Shown piece after piece: positions 25,422 to 34,019 of a stretch of DNA of 44,890 nt. Within the stretch, counting starts at the first letter, position 1. The number at the start of each line of letters is the position of its first letter. A program made the translations under genes and the position numbers. The DNA is taken from NCBI RefSeq assembly GCF_000820165.1, contig NZ_CDDD01000085.1, forward strand, positions 414 through 45,303. Direction: 5' to 3'. The DNA is from Aeromonas taiwanensis (GTDB lineage Bacteria > Pseudomonadota > Gammaproteobacteria > Enterobacterales > Aeromonadaceae). A model generated the notes under the pieces. It was not told where the DNA came from. It did not search any database and saw only the letters and a list, made by a program, of their open reading frames with translations.

Positions 25422-26062
25422 CTCCGGGCCCGGCACCACGCCGGGCCGCGGTTCCCCGCACGTCCCCTTCAGTCTCCAGCAAGAGCCAGCCGTCCCCCGG
25501 CGGGCTTGCCAGGCCGCCTCCCGAGCGGCTGCGTCCTCCCCTGGCACCCGCACAGGGGGCAGGCCTGATCCCCATGCCAGCATGATTGCGCCCGCCCCGG
25601 GGTCGGCCACATCTTTTTTTGTGACACAAAATTATATGTTGCCATCAAGTTAACAAAGAAAGTTCAGCCTTCTCGTCAAGATCCGCTCAGGATAACGGTG
25701 AACACACCTTGAAAGCGTTCTCATTGCCGACACACATGGGCTGGGAGTGCCCACATCAAGCATCATGATTATTTGCACTCGGTCATATTTTTGAAACTTG
25801 GCGGGAACTTCATGTTGATATTTCGCACCGCGAACGTACTCTTGGTGATGTCAGATCGCCAAGGATCCAGACTCAAAAAATAACGACTGAAACGATGCAG
25901 ATTGTCCCGTGACGATGCGCCAAGGCATACGGACACAGGGACACGACACAGAGAATTTTTTTGCCCTTCGGGGTGTTGATTGCAATGCCAATACCGAGCG
26001 GCGGGCCCGTACCCGACTGCCGGATAAAAAAGCTAAGTCCATAAAATCAGGAGCAATAACAA
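25422..26062. other. 640-base intergenic region between chemoreceptor and chitoporin genes
   Basis: No plausible gene is visible here. It holds a GC hairpin GGCCCGGC/GCCGGGCC (25427-25447) just after the chemoreceptor stop, a symmetric TTTTGTG-A-CACAAAA (25617-25631), a LacI-type operator (separate entry), and AT-rich stretches. TTGAAA (25791) and TTGATA (25815) at 18-base spacing are a possible promoter, giving a leader of about 240 bases before chiP. A long leader fits chitoporin genes of enterobacteria, which are controlled after transcription by the small RNA ChiX, but no ChiX gene was found in the window. Confidence 0.5.
25709..25723. promoter_or_regulatory. LacI/GalR-family operator-like site upstream of chiP
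   Basis: TTGAAAGCGTTCTCA fits the general LacI/GalR pattern WTGNAANCGNWNNCW at every fixed position, with the central CG. Five of seven base pairs are symmetric. It is about 340 bases before the chiP start, so it may act on a distal promoter or be fortuitous. Confidence 0.45.
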
Positions 26063-27463
26063 ATGGAAAAAGTGATCTTCAAGCGCGCCGCCTTGAGTGC
26101 CGCCGTGGTCGCGGCGCTGGTCGCCCCGGGAATGGCACTGGCTGCCCAGGACATGATGAGCCCGGAATACGGCAAGTCCTACCAGGCGTTCACCGACGAT
26201 GCCAAAGTCACCGGCGGTCTGTTCTACTTCCAGCGTGAACGTGACCGCAAGCAGGCCGGCCCCGGCCAAGATGGCAAATACCACTCCAACCTGAGCCATG
26301 CCACCACCCAGGCAGCCCTGAACTTCAACTCCGGCTATGCCTGGGACGTCGTGGGTATCGATCTGGGCGGCTTCGGCGCCTATGACCTGGCCGTTGACGA
26401 GAGCAATGGCGTCAACGAAGAGAACGAATTCTCCTTCTGGGGCGACCAGTGGGGTTCAGGTGGTGACGGGGTTCCCGAGAACGGCTTCAGCCTCTCCAAC
26501 GCCGCCCTGAAATTCAAGTTCGGTGAGCATGTCACCGCCAAGGGTGGTTATACCCAGCTCTACGTCCCGGGTATCCTGGGGGTCAACTGGTCCTATCAAC
26601 CCGGTACCTACCGCGGCGGCCAGATCGAAGGCACCTTCGGCGGCCTCTACCTGACCTACGCCATCGCCGACGAGTACAAGGCTCCCTGGTTCAAGAACAC
26701 CGCCGGCTTCTCCAAGAGCAGCCCCTACGCCAGCGATCCCTTCACCGATGCGAACAAAATCGACTACATCCACGGTCTGGCCGCGCGCTACACCTTCGAG
26801 AACGGCACCGCCATCACAGGTGGTTTCGGTCAGTCCGAAGGCTACATGGACAGCTACCACTTCAAGCTGGCTCACAAGTTCGACGTACTGGGTGGCCTGA
26901 ACACCAGCTACCAGTTCTACGGCTCCGAGACCGACAACAACGATTACGATGGTCTGGCATGGCAACAGGCTCTGACCGCCAGCTGGAATTACGCCCAGTA
27001 CGGCTTCCGTCTGGAAGGTCTGTGGACCAAGGCCGAGGGTGATCAGGGCAACTACCTGCCCCGTCTGACCCGCGGCTACGGCAACTCCCAGGGTGCGAAC
27101 GAGATCTGGTGGGATTCCCGCTCTGACTGGAACCACAACGACGAGAAGGCCGTGTTCTTCGGCGTGACCCGTTCCCTGGATGATCTGGTGGGCGCACCGG
27201 GTTGGGGTGTCGGTGTCTCCGGTGCCTACGGCTGGGATGCCAACAACGGCGACAGCTCCCTGGAAGGCGGCAAAGAGTGGGCGGCGAACTTCGACGTCAT
27301 GTACACGGTGCAGGATGGCAAGCTGAAGGGCACCCTGTTCAAGCTGCACTACACCGACTACAACAACGAACAGGACGACAAGGGCAGCTGGTACTACCCG
27401 AACATGTTCAGCTCCGAGCATGACGTCAAGTTCCACATCATCATGCCGTTCACCATCCTGTGA
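26063..27463 (+). CDS. chiP: Chitoporin, OprD-family outer-membrane channel
   Basis: 466 residues, close to E. coli ChiP (YbfM, 468). A signal peptide (MEKVIFKRAALSAAVVAALVAPGMALA) precedes a barrel domain. Strings shared with ChiP include GGLFYFQRERDRK, the NLSH motif, DEYKAPWFKNT, IDYIHGLAARYTFENG, QSEGYMDSYHFKLAHKFD, SYQFYGSETD, WQQALTASW, EIWWDSRSDWN, NDEKAVFFGV and the end KGTLFKLHYTDYN...DVKFHIIMPFTIL. It admits chito-oligosaccharides through the outer membrane. It could be mistaken for a maltoporin by name, but the OprD-type pattern argues against LamB. An AGGAG ribosome site precedes the ATG. A terminator follows. No chitinase or NagC-type gene lies nearby. Confidence 0.9.
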   Translation: MEKVIFKRAALSAAVVAALVAPGMALAAQDMMSPEYGKSYQAFTDDAKVTGGLFYFQRERDRKQAGPGQDGKYHSNLSHATTQAALNFNSGYAWDVVGIDLGGFGAYDLAVDESNGVNEENEFSFWGDQWGSGGDGVPENGFSLSNAALKFKFGEHVTAKGGYTQLYVPGILGVNWSYQPGTYRGGQIEGTFGGLYLTYAIADEYKAPWFKNTAGFSKSSPYASDPFTDANKIDYIHGLAARYTFENGTAITGGFGQSEGYMDSYHFKLAHKFDVLGGLNTSYQFYGSETDNNDYDGLAWQQALTASWNYAQYGFRLEGLWTKAEGDQGNYLPRLTRGYGNSQGANEIWWDSRSDWNHNDEKAVFFGVTRSLDDLVGAPGWGVGVSGAYGWDANNGDSSLEGGKEWAANFDVMYTVQDGKLKGTLFKLHYTDYNNEQDDKGSWYYPNMFSSEHDVKFHIIMPFTIL

Positions 27464-27483
27464 TAACGCATCTGACGTGACCG

Positions 27484-27515
27484 AAAACCGGGCCCCTTGG
27501 CCCGGTTTTGTTTTT
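27484..27515 (+). terminator. Terminator of chiP
   Basis: AAAACCGGGCC and GGCCCGGTTTT pair around CCTT, followed by GTTTTT. Confidence 0.93.
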
Positions 27516-27577
27516 GGTGCGGCCACGCTACCATGCCGGTTCGGGCCACCCGCAGGCCGCCAATCAGGATGATCCTC

Positions 27578-28408
27578 ATGCCCCACCCCTTCGTGCTTGT
27601 CACCGGCTGCTCCAGCGGCATCGGCCTCGCCGCCGCCAAGGCGCTCGGCGCCCACGGCTTCACCGTCATCGCCTCCGCCCGCAAGGCCGGGGACGTCGCC
27701 CTGTTGCAGCAGCAGGGTCTCTTGGCGGTGCAGCTGGATCTCGCCGACACCGCCAGCATAGAGCGCGGGGCGGCAGAGGCCCTGGCCCTGGCCGGGGGCC
27801 GCCTCTACGGTCTGTTCAACAACGGTGCCTACGGTCAGCCCGGCGCGCTGGAGGATCTCCCCACCGAGGCGCTCCGGGAGCAGTTCAACACCAACCTGTT
27901 CGGCTGGCATCACCTCATTCGTCAGGTGCTGCCCCCCATGCTGGCCGCAGGCGAGGGGCGCATCGTGCAGAACAGCTCCGTGCTCGGTCTGGTGGCCATG
28001 AAGTATCGCGGCGCCTACAACGCCAGCAAGTTCGCGCTGGAGGGCTACAGCGACACCCTGCGCCTGGAGCTCGCGGGCAGCGGCGTACACATCAGCCTGA
28101 TAGAGCCCGGCCCCATCGACACCCGCTTTCGCGCCAATGCCCGGGACGCCTTCCTGCGCCACATCGACCCGAGTGCGAGCCGCCATCAGGCCGCTTATGC
28201 CCAGACGCTGGCCAGGCTGGAGCGCGAAGGGGGGGCCCGTGGCTTCACCCTGCCAAGCGAGGCCTGCATCCCGCCGCTGATCCACGCGCTCAGCAGCCGG
28301 CGCCCGAAGCACCGCTACCCCGTCACCTTCCCGACCCGGCTGTTCGCCGTGTTGCGCCGCCTGTTGCCAAGCCGCCTGCTGGACCGGCTGCTGATCAAAT
28401 CCGCCTGA
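27578..28408 (+). CDS. Short-chain dehydrogenase/reductase (classical SDR)
   Basis: 276 residues. The cofactor loop TGCSSGIGLAAAKAL (about 9-23), the NNGAYG motif and the catalytic YNASK are all present, with the usual second Ser upstream in VQNSSVLG. The sequence KYRGAYNASKFALEGYSDTLRLEL resembles YbbO-like SDRs. The C-terminal tail is rich in Arg/Leu (RLFAVLRRLLPSRLLDRLL), possibly an amphipathic membrane-facing helix. The substrate is not evident. The start MPHPFVLVTG uses an AGG ribosome site; an ATG three codons upstream is the alternative. Confidence 0.88.
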   Translation: MPHPFVLVTGCSSGIGLAAAKALGAHGFTVIASARKAGDVALLQQQGLLAVQLDLADTASIERGAAEALALAGGRLYGLFNNGAYGQPGALEDLPTEALREQFNTNLFGWHHLIRQVLPPMLAAGEGRIVQNSSVLGLVAMKYRGAYNASKFALEGYSDTLRLELAGSGVHISLIEPGPIDTRFRANARDAFLRHIDPSASRHQAAYAQTLARLEREGGARGFTLPSEACIPPLIHALSSRRPKHRYPVTFPTRLFAVLRRLLPSRLLDRLLIKSA

Positions 28409-28456
28409 CGCCAGACAAACGCCGCCCCGCAGCCAGAGGCCAGGGGGCGGCATCTT

Positions 28457-28789
28457 TCAGTAGTGCTGGCCGTTGCTGTAGTAGTGGGATTTCACGATGG
28501 GCAACACCTGCACCACCACATAGGTCTGCTCTCCCAGCACCGCCTTGAGATGACGGGTGATAAGCGCCGCGGCGGCGTCCTGCACCTCCTGCGGGCGCTC
28601 GAACCAGACCAGCTCCACGAAGGGGGAACCGGCCTCGATCACCCCGTCCCGCACCTGGGTCGTGGGGACGCACTCCAGGGTGACGAACTCCGGCTTGCCG
28701 CCGGTCAGGGCACAGAGCTCCTCCGTCAGGGGCACGCTTATCCGCTGAAGGGTGTCGACAGAAACTGCCCGAAAACGAAGGTGGGGCAT
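28457..28789 (-). CDS. DUF1904 family protein (tautomerase-like fold)
   Basis: 110 residues. It starts MPHLRFRAVSVDTLQRIS, with the N-terminal Met-Pro that would leave a Pro1 as in tautomerases. It ends with the family's KSHYYSNGQHY. The middle PFVELVWFERPQEVQDAAAALITRHL is typical of DUF1904. The role is unknown. It is divergent from the TraB/GumN gene and convergent with the SDR gene. Confidence 0.85.
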   Translation of the reverse strand: MPHLRFRAVSVDTLQRISVPLTEELCALTGGKPEFVTLECVPTTQVRDGVIEAGSPFVELVWFERPQEVQDAAAALITRHLKAVLGEQTYVVVQVLPIVKSHYYSNGQHY

Positions 28790-28859
28790 GGGAAACCTCT
28801 TGGCTGTGACAAATGAGGACTTATCATAGAGCACTCATCCCGCTCACATAAGGTGCCTC

Positions 28860-29747
28860 ATGAGATTCCATCCCACGCTGCTCTCCCTCCTGCTCTGCCT
28901 GCTGCTGCCGCTGCACGCCTTCGCGGATCCGGCCTTCTACCGCATCACCAAGGGCAAGGAGCAGCACTGGCTGCTGGGGTCCATCCATGCGGGCAAGCCC
29001 TCCCTCTACCCCCTGCCGGATCTCGTGGAGCGGGCCTGGCAACAGAGCCGGGCCCTGGTCATGGAGGTCGACATGACCCGCATCAGCCAGACCCAGTGGC
29101 AGGAGATGGGCGCCATCACGCGGCTGGTGGACGGCAAGACCCTCAAGGATCACCTGCCGGAGGATCTCTACCGGCGCACCCTGATCGCCGCCGGCCAGAA
29201 CGGCCTGAACGAGAGCATGCTGGCCCCGCTGCGTCCCTGGTTTGCGGCCATCACCCTGACCCAGGCGGCCCTGGAGCGCACCGGTTTTCGCGGCGATCTC
29301 GGGGTGGATCAGCACTTCGCGAAACGGGCGAGCGACGGCGGCAAGCCCATCGTCGGGCTGGAGACCCTGCTGGAACAGCTCGGCTACCTCGCGAGCGTCG
29401 GCGACAACCAGACCCTGATGCTGGAGAGCACCCTGGATGAACTGCCCGAACTCGAGAAGGGGTTCGCCGCCGTGATGACGGCCTGGCAGCGTGGGGACGA
29501 GGCCACCCTCATCAGCCTGCTGAAGGAGGAGATGGCACCGCCCAAGCTGCAAGCCTGGCTGGAGCAGACCCTGCTGGCGAAGCGCAACCGCAACTGGATC
29601 AAGAAGTGGCCCGGCCTGCCGAACGAGAGTTTCATCGTGGTAGGGGCCCTGCATCTTTACGGCGAGCACGGGCTGCTCGCCCTGCTGGAGCAGCAGGGCT
29701 GGCGCATCACGCCGCTCACCGAGCCGGCCCCCGAGGGGGCGAAATAA
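28860..29747 (+). CDS. TraB/GumN family secreted protein
   Basis: 295 residues with a signal peptide (MRFHPTLLSLLLCLLLPLHAFA). The family's conserved GSIH (in WLLGSIHAGKPSLYPLP), the acidic VMEVD segment, GVDQHF, GLETLLEQLGYL and the terminal VVGALHLYGEHGLLALLEQQGW are present. These positions are proposed metal-protease-like sites (Tiki/TraB fold). It is predicted to be periplasmic; the function in bacteria is unknown. It is followed by a GC hairpin (29748-29769) with no T-run. Confidence 0.9.
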   Translation: MRFHPTLLSLLLCLLLPLHAFADPAFYRITKGKEQHWLLGSIHAGKPSLYPLPDLVERAWQQSRALVMEVDMTRISQTQWQEMGAITRLVDGKTLKDHLPEDLYRRTLIAAGQNGLNESMLAPLRPWFAAITLTQAALERTGFRGDLGVDQHFAKRASDGGKPIVGLETLLEQLGYLASVGDNQTLMLESTLDELPELEKGFAAVMTAWQRGDEATLISLLKEEMAPPKLQAWLEQTLLAKRNRNWIKKWPGLPNESFIVVGALHLYGEHGLLALLEQQGWRITPLTEPAPEGAK

Positions 29748-29903
29748 CGCCGTCTCCTGCGGGACGGCGGCTGGTGATGGGAGGCCGCTCACAGAATGGG
29801 TTGCCGATTAAACAACCAGAAGGGGACTTGATCGAGATCATCCCCACCCTCCCAAAGAGGTATCTATCATGCCTGTCATCGCCCAGTGACAGGAGTGAAC
29901 GAA

Positions 29904-30053
29904 ATGGAATTCTGGATGAACCTGATGTTCGGCAACAGCGTGGGGCTGATGTCCATGCTGGTGATCTTCGGCACCTTCCTGCTCATCAGCGCCTACGCGG
30001 TCTATTTCATCTACAAGGTGATGCACGCAGAGCCGCCGAAGGAAGGGCAATAA
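29904..30053 (+). CDS. DUF3149 small membrane protein
   Basis: 49 residues: a short amphipathic start (MEFWMNLMFGN), one transmembrane helix (about 13-38, VGLMSMLVIFGTFLLISAYAVY) and a polar tail (HAEPPKEGQ). This is the DUF3149 pattern, and function is unknown. The ribosome site AGGAG lies on the 3' arm of a hairpin, CCTGTCA (29872-29878) with TGACAGG (29887-29893), which could hide it. The gene is easily missed because of its size. Confidence 0.82.
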   Translation: MEFWMNLMFGNSVGLMSMLVIFGTFLLISAYAVYFIYKVMHAEPPKEGQ

Positions 30054-30144
30054 CCCCAGGGGCCAGCCATAAAGGGAGGTGCACGCAGCGTCCCACCGTG
30101 CAAGACGCCCAGCCCGTGCGGGTGCCCCCTCGCCCACCCCGCCA

Positions 30145-30173
30145 TTCTAAGCACAGGCCAGCCCCGCTATAAT
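30145..30173 (+). promoter_or_regulatory. smrA promoter
   Basis: TTCTAA and a perfect TATAAT are separated by 17 bases. Transcription would begin about 25 bases before the GTG start of smrA. The ATG that overlaps this -10 box was therefore rejected as a start. Confidence 0.6.
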
Positions 30174-30204
30174 GGCTCCCTCATTCTCATGCGGGGAGCC
30201 TGCC

Positions 30205-30786
30205 GTGTCTCATAACGACGAACTCTCACTGTTCCTGCAGGAAGTGGCCGACGTGCGGCCGCTGCGCAGCGACCACATCGCCCCCACCGCGGGCAACAGC
30301 CAGCCGACCGAGGCGCAACTCGCGCGCCGCCAGGCCGCCACCGCCGAACAACTCACTCTGGATCACCTCGGCATGGAGGGGATCGAGATGCTGGATCCCC
30401 ACGCCATCGTCGGCTTCAAGCGCGACGGCGTGCAGGAGGGGGTCTACAAGAAGCTGCGCCTCGGCAAGTACGAGCTGCAGGGCTCCCTCGATCTGCACCA
30501 GAAGACGCTCAACGAGGCGCGCACCGCCCTGGTGCAGTTCGTCCAGGAGTGCGAGGCGCGGGACATCCGCTGCCTGCTGATCCTGCACGGCAAGGGGGAG
30601 CGCAGCACGCCGCGCGCGCTGCTCAAGAGTCACGTCAGCGCCTGGTTGCCGCAACTGCCGGCGGTGATGGCCATGCACAGCGCCGAGCGGCGCCACGGCG
30701 GCAGCGGCGCGCTCTATGTGCTGCTGCGCAAGAGCGAGCGCAAGAAGGCGGAAAACCGCGAACGTCACCAGAAGCGCCTCGGCTGA
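30205..30786 (+). CDS. smrA: Smr-domain DNA endonuclease SmrA (YdaL)
   Basis: 193 residues starting at GTG with GGGGAG 6 bases upstream. The N-terminal region FLQEVADVRPLRSDH resembles E. coli YdaL. A segment FKRDGVQEGVYKKLRLGKYELQGSLDLH leads into the Smr domain with its LDLHQKT and LILHGKGERST motifs and the final RRHGGSGALYVLLRK. SmrA is a nicking endonuclease in vitro. The gene is distinct from the ribosome-rescue protein SmrB by its YdaL-like N-terminus. Confidence 0.88.
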   Translation: MSHNDELSLFLQEVADVRPLRSDHIAPTAGNSQPTEAQLARRQAATAEQLTLDHLGMEGIEMLDPHAIVGFKRDGVQEGVYKKLRLGKYELQGSLDLHQKTLNEARTALVQFVQECEARDIRCLLILHGKGERSTPRALLKSHVSAWLPQLPAVMAMHSAERRHGGSGALYVLLRKSERKKAENRERHQKRLG

Positions 30787-30892
30787 CTGCCTGAGGGTGG
30801 CACCACGGTGGATGGCAGTGCTAGCATCGGTCGGCCCCGATCATGCCAGGTACGGGGTGCATACCATCAGGGACGATAACAAGGACAATCCC

Positions 30893-32371
30893 ATGTCATA
30901 CCAGAAACTCGAACAACATCAGCAACAACTGCACCGCCTCTCCCACCTCTCCGCCATCTGCGGCTGGGATCAGGCCGCCATGATGCCGGAGGGGGGTAAC
31001 GAGGCCCGCGCCGAGGCGATGGCGGAGCTCGGCGTGCTGATCCACGGCAAACGCACCGCCCCGGAACTCGGCGACTGGATTGCGGCGGCCGAGGGGGAAA
31101 CCCTGGACGCGACCCAGCGCGCGAACCTGCACGAGATCAAACGCCAGTGGCAGGATGCGAGCCTGCTGCCGGGGGACCTCGTGGAGGCGCTGTCCCTCGC
31201 CGGCAGCAAGTGCGAGCACGCCTGGCGTCGCCAGCGCAAGGAGAACGACTGGGCAGGCTTTGCCCCGAACCTCGAGGAGGTGGTACGCCTGTCGCGGGAG
31301 GTGGCAACCTTGCGCGCCGAGGCGCTCGGGGTGCGCCCCTATGACGCCATGCTGGCGCTGTACGAACCCGGCATGACGAGCGCGAGGCTGGATCAGATCT
31401 TCGGCGATCTGACAAGCTGGCTGCCGGATCTTATCCAGCGCGTGAGTGAACGGCAGAAGAGCGACGTCATCCTGACGCCGAAGGGCCCCTTCCCGATCCC
31501 GACGCAGCAGGCGCTCGGTCAGGAGGTGATGGGGCTGCTCGGCTTTGATTTCGCGCACGGCCGGCTCGACGTGAGCAGCCACCCGTTCTGCGGCGGCGTG
31601 CCGACGGACGTGCGCATCACCACGCGCTACAACGAGCAGGAGTTCGTCTCCAGCCTGATGGGCATCGTCCACGAGACGGGCCACGCGCGTTACGAACAGG
31701 GCTTGCCGCGCGCACTGCTCGGCCAGCCGGTCGCCGAGGCGCGCTCCATGGGCATTCACGAGAGCCAGAGCCTGTTCTGCGAGATGCAGCTCGGCCATCA
31801 CCCCGCGTTCCTCGCGCTGATTGCGCCGCGCATTCGCGCGCACTTCGGGGCACAGGATGCGCTCGCACCCGCGAACCTCGAGAAGCTGTACAACAGGGTC
31901 GAGCCCGGCTTTATCCGCGTCGATGCGGACGAGGTGACGTACCCGGCGCACGTCATCCTGCGCTACGAGCTGGAGCGCGACTTGATGGAAGGGCGCATCG
32001 AGGTCGCGGACATCCCCGAGCTGTGGGACGCGAAGATGCAGCAGTGGCTCGGCCTGTCCACAAAGGGCAACTACCAGAACGGCTGCATGCAGGACATCCA
32101 CTGGACAGACGGCTCGTTTGGCTACTTCCCGAGCTACACGCTCGGCGCCATGTACGCGGCGCAGCTGCGCTTCGCGCTCGAACGTGAACTCGGTGACATG
32201 GGCACGCTCGTGGCGTCTGGCCGCCTACCGGATATCTTCGGCTGGCTCGGCCGCCACATCTGGTCCCAGGGCAGCCTGCACGGCACGGACGAGCTGATTC
32301 GCCGCGCGACCGGCGAGGCGCTCAATCCCCAGTGGCTGCGCAAGCACCTCGAACAGCGCTACCTGAAATAA
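30893..32371 (+). CDS. M32-family metallocarboxypeptidase (carboxypeptidase Taq)
   Basis: 492 residues, the usual M32 length. The zinc motif is HETGH (His260, Glu261, His264), followed by the M32 marks HESQSLFCE and FPSYTLGAMYAAQ. The substrate-side motifs HPFCGGVPTDVRITTRYNE are present as well. The enzyme removes C-terminal residues from peptides, probably in the cytosol, since no signal peptide is seen. The start MSYQKLEQHQ has AAGGA 9 bases upstream. From about 31500 codon choice moves from GCC/ACC toward GCG/ACG/CCG, unlike most genes in the window. Confidence 0.94.
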   Translation: MSYQKLEQHQQQLHRLSHLSAICGWDQAAMMPEGGNEARAEAMAELGVLIHGKRTAPELGDWIAAAEGETLDATQRANLHEIKRQWQDASLLPGDLVEALSLAGSKCEHAWRRQRKENDWAGFAPNLEEVVRLSREVATLRAEALGVRPYDAMLALYEPGMTSARLDQIFGDLTSWLPDLIQRVSERQKSDVILTPKGPFPIPTQQALGQEVMGLLGFDFAHGRLDVSSHPFCGGVPTDVRITTRYNEQEFVSSLMGIVHETGHARYEQGLPRALLGQPVAEARSMGIHESQSLFCEMQLGHHPAFLALIAPRIRAHFGAQDALAPANLEKLYNRVEPGFIRVDADEVTYPAHVILRYELERDLMEGRIEVADIPELWDAKMQQWLGLSTKGNYQNGCMQDIHWTDGSFGYFPSYTLGAMYAAQLRFALERELGDMGTLVASGRLPDIFGWLGRHIWSQGSLHGTDELIRRATGEALNPQWLRKHLEQRYLK

Positions 32372-32379
32372 CCGCTCCC

Positions 32380-32401
32380 GGGCGCGACTCATCTCGCGCC
32401 C
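32380..32401 (+). terminator. Hairpin after the M32 gene
   Basis: GGGCGCGA and TCGCGCCC pair over 8 bp with a CTCATC loop, followed by a short T-rich stretch (GCTTTCC). Confidence 0.6.
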
Positions 32402-32510
32402 GCTTTCCCCCTGCCCGACTATTTTTGCTATTGCTGTCCGTTTCTGGCTAGTCACCCCCCTCGCACCCGCTTAGTCTCAGGCACATGCCCACAGCAATCC
32501 GAGTCATGCC

Positions 32511-34019
32511 ATGACCACTGTCAGCCCACCCCCATCCCCCAGGGACGAGATCATCCCGGGCCTCACCCGGGAGCAGTGCCACGCCGCGCGGCTCGCACGC
32601 GATGCGCGCTTCGATGGCCGTTTCTTCACCGGCGTGCTGTCCACCGGCATCTATTGCCGCCCCGTGTGCCCGGCGCGGGCACCGCACGAGCACAACGTGC
32701 AGTATTTTCGCTTCGCGGCGGCGGCGGAGCAGCACGGACTTCGCCCCTGCCTGCGCTGTCGCCCCGAACTCGCACCGGCGCAGAGCGGGGATCTGCCGCC
32801 GCTTGTCGCCCAGGTGCTGGCGCGCATCGAGCGCGGCGAGCTCGCGGAGCACAGCCTGGGCACGCTCGCGGCGCAGGCCGGGATCACGGAGCGCACGCTG
32901 AGGCGCCAGTTCGAGCAACACCTCGGCGCGTCGCCGAAACAGGTGGAGCAGACGCGTCGCCTGCTGCTCGCGAAACGGCTGCTGACGGAGACGCGCCTGC
33001 CGATCACGGACGTGGCGTTTGCCGCAGGCTTTGCGAGCATTCGTCGCTTCAACGACGCCTGGCTTCAGGCGTATGGCATGGCGCCGGGCGCCCTGCGCAA
33101 GCAGGAAGGGGGGATTGGCGAGGCGGCGCCGCAATCGAACCTGCAACTGCACCTGCTGTATCGCCCGCAGTTCGATGCGCAGGCCATGCTCGCGTTCTAC
33201 CGGCTGCGCGCGATTCCGGGGCTGGAGCGGGTGGATGAGCACGGTTACGAGCGCCGTCACCGGGTCGGCGAGCAGGAGGGGCTCATCCGCATCGAGCCCG
33301 TCGAGGGGGAGAGACTCAGACTGACGGTGCGGGATCTGCCGCCGGGCGCTCTGCCGGACATCCTGTACCGCGTGCGCCGCATGTGGGATCTCGACGCCGA
33401 CATGGGCCGCATCGGCGAACACCTGGGGCAGGATCCGCTGCTCGCCGGCATCCAGGAGCGCTGGCCCGGGGTGCGGCTGCCGGGGGGCTGGGATGAATAC
33501 GAGGTGATGCTGCGCGCCATCGTCGGCCAGCAGGTGTCGGTCAAGGGCGCCATCACCATCATGGGGCGCCTGGTGGCACGCACCCTGGCGCAGTTCGGCA
33601 CGGCGCAGCTGCCCACGCCGGCCCAGCTGTGCGAGCTCAATCTGGACGGCATCGGCATGCCGGGCAGCCGCATCCGCACGTTGCAAGGGCTGGCCTCGGC
33701 GCTCGCGAGCGGCGCGCTCACCCTGGGCACGGCAAGCGATGAGCAGTTGCTCGCACTACCGGGCATAGGGCCCTGGACAGTGGCCTACTGGCGGCTGCGC
33801 TGCGGGCTGGACACGGACGCCTTCCCCGCCTCGGATCTCGTGCTGCAAAAGGCGCTCGGGGGCGGGAACAAGCTGCCGGTGAAGGAGGCAGAGGCGCGAA
33901 GCGCCCCCTGGCAGCCGTGGCGCGCCTATGCCGCAAGCTGGCTGTGGCACGCCATGAGCGAGCAACCGGCGCTGCTCACCCAACCCGGACACGAACAAGA
34001 CGAGGAGAAAACATCATGA
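32511..34019 (+). CDS. Ada N-terminal domain fused to AlkA-type 3-methyladenine DNA glycosylase
   Basis: 502 residues with three parts. (1) An Ada zinc/methyl-phosphotriester domain, with Cys49, Cys53, Cys80 and Cys83 (STGIYCRPVCPAR, LRPCLRCRPE). Cys49 matches the methyl-accepting Cys38 of E. coli Ada. (2) An AraC-type DNA-binding domain (about 95-190: ERTLRRQFEQHLGASPKQVEQ, AAGFASIRRFNDAW). (3) An AlkA module with the helix-hairpin-helix/GPD region IVGQQVSVKGA and LPGIGPWTVAYWRLRCGLDTDAFPASD, whose last Asp would be catalytic. It lacks Ada's own O6-methyltransferase domain, supplied by the overlapping ogt. It senses methylation damage, excises alkylated bases and probably controls its own operon. 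Confidence 0.92.
   Translation: MTTVSPPPSPRDEIIPGLTREQCHAARLARDARFDGRFFTGVLSTGIYCRPVCPARAPHEHNVQYFRFAAAAEQHGLRPCLRCRPELAPAQSGDLPPLVAQVLARIERGELAEHSLGTLAAQAGITERTLRRQFEQHLGASPKQVEQTRRLLLAKRLLTETRLPITDVAFAAGFASIRRFNDAWLQAYGMAPGALRKQEGGIGEAAPQSNLQLHLLYRPQFDAQAMLAFYRLRAIPGLERVDEHGYERRHRVGEQEGLIRIEPVEGERLRLTVRDLPPGALPDILYRVRRMWDLDADMGRIGEHLGQDPLLAGIQERWPGVRLPGGWDEYEVMLRAIVGQQVSVKGAITIMGRLVARTLAQFGTAQLPTPAQLCELNLDGIGMPGSRIRTLQGLASALASGALTLGTASDEQLLALPGIGPWTVAYWRLRCGLDTDAFPASDLVLQKALGGGNKLPVKEAEARSAPWQPWRAYAASWLWHAMSEQPALLTQPGHEQDEEKTS

Noticed and set aside
23760..25610. 616-residue minus-strand frame opposite the chemoreceptor
   Set aside because: Gly/Leu/Gln/His-rich without motifs; the plus strand encodes a clear chemotaxis protein.
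26063..27463. Maltoporin LamB as the identity of the large porin
   Set aside because: The conserved strings (RERDRK, NLSH, EYKAPW, DVKF...PFTI-L/F end) match OprD-type chitoporin ChiP, and no maltose genes are close.
26456..28453. Long minus-strand open frame opposite chiP and the SDR gene
   Set aside because: It is out of frame with both, has no recognisable motif, and would cross a strong terminator; a GC-rich shadow.
30172..30204. ATG at 30172 as the smrA start
   Set aside because: It overlaps a perfect TATAAT with a matching -35; the GTG at 30205 has a strong ribosome site.
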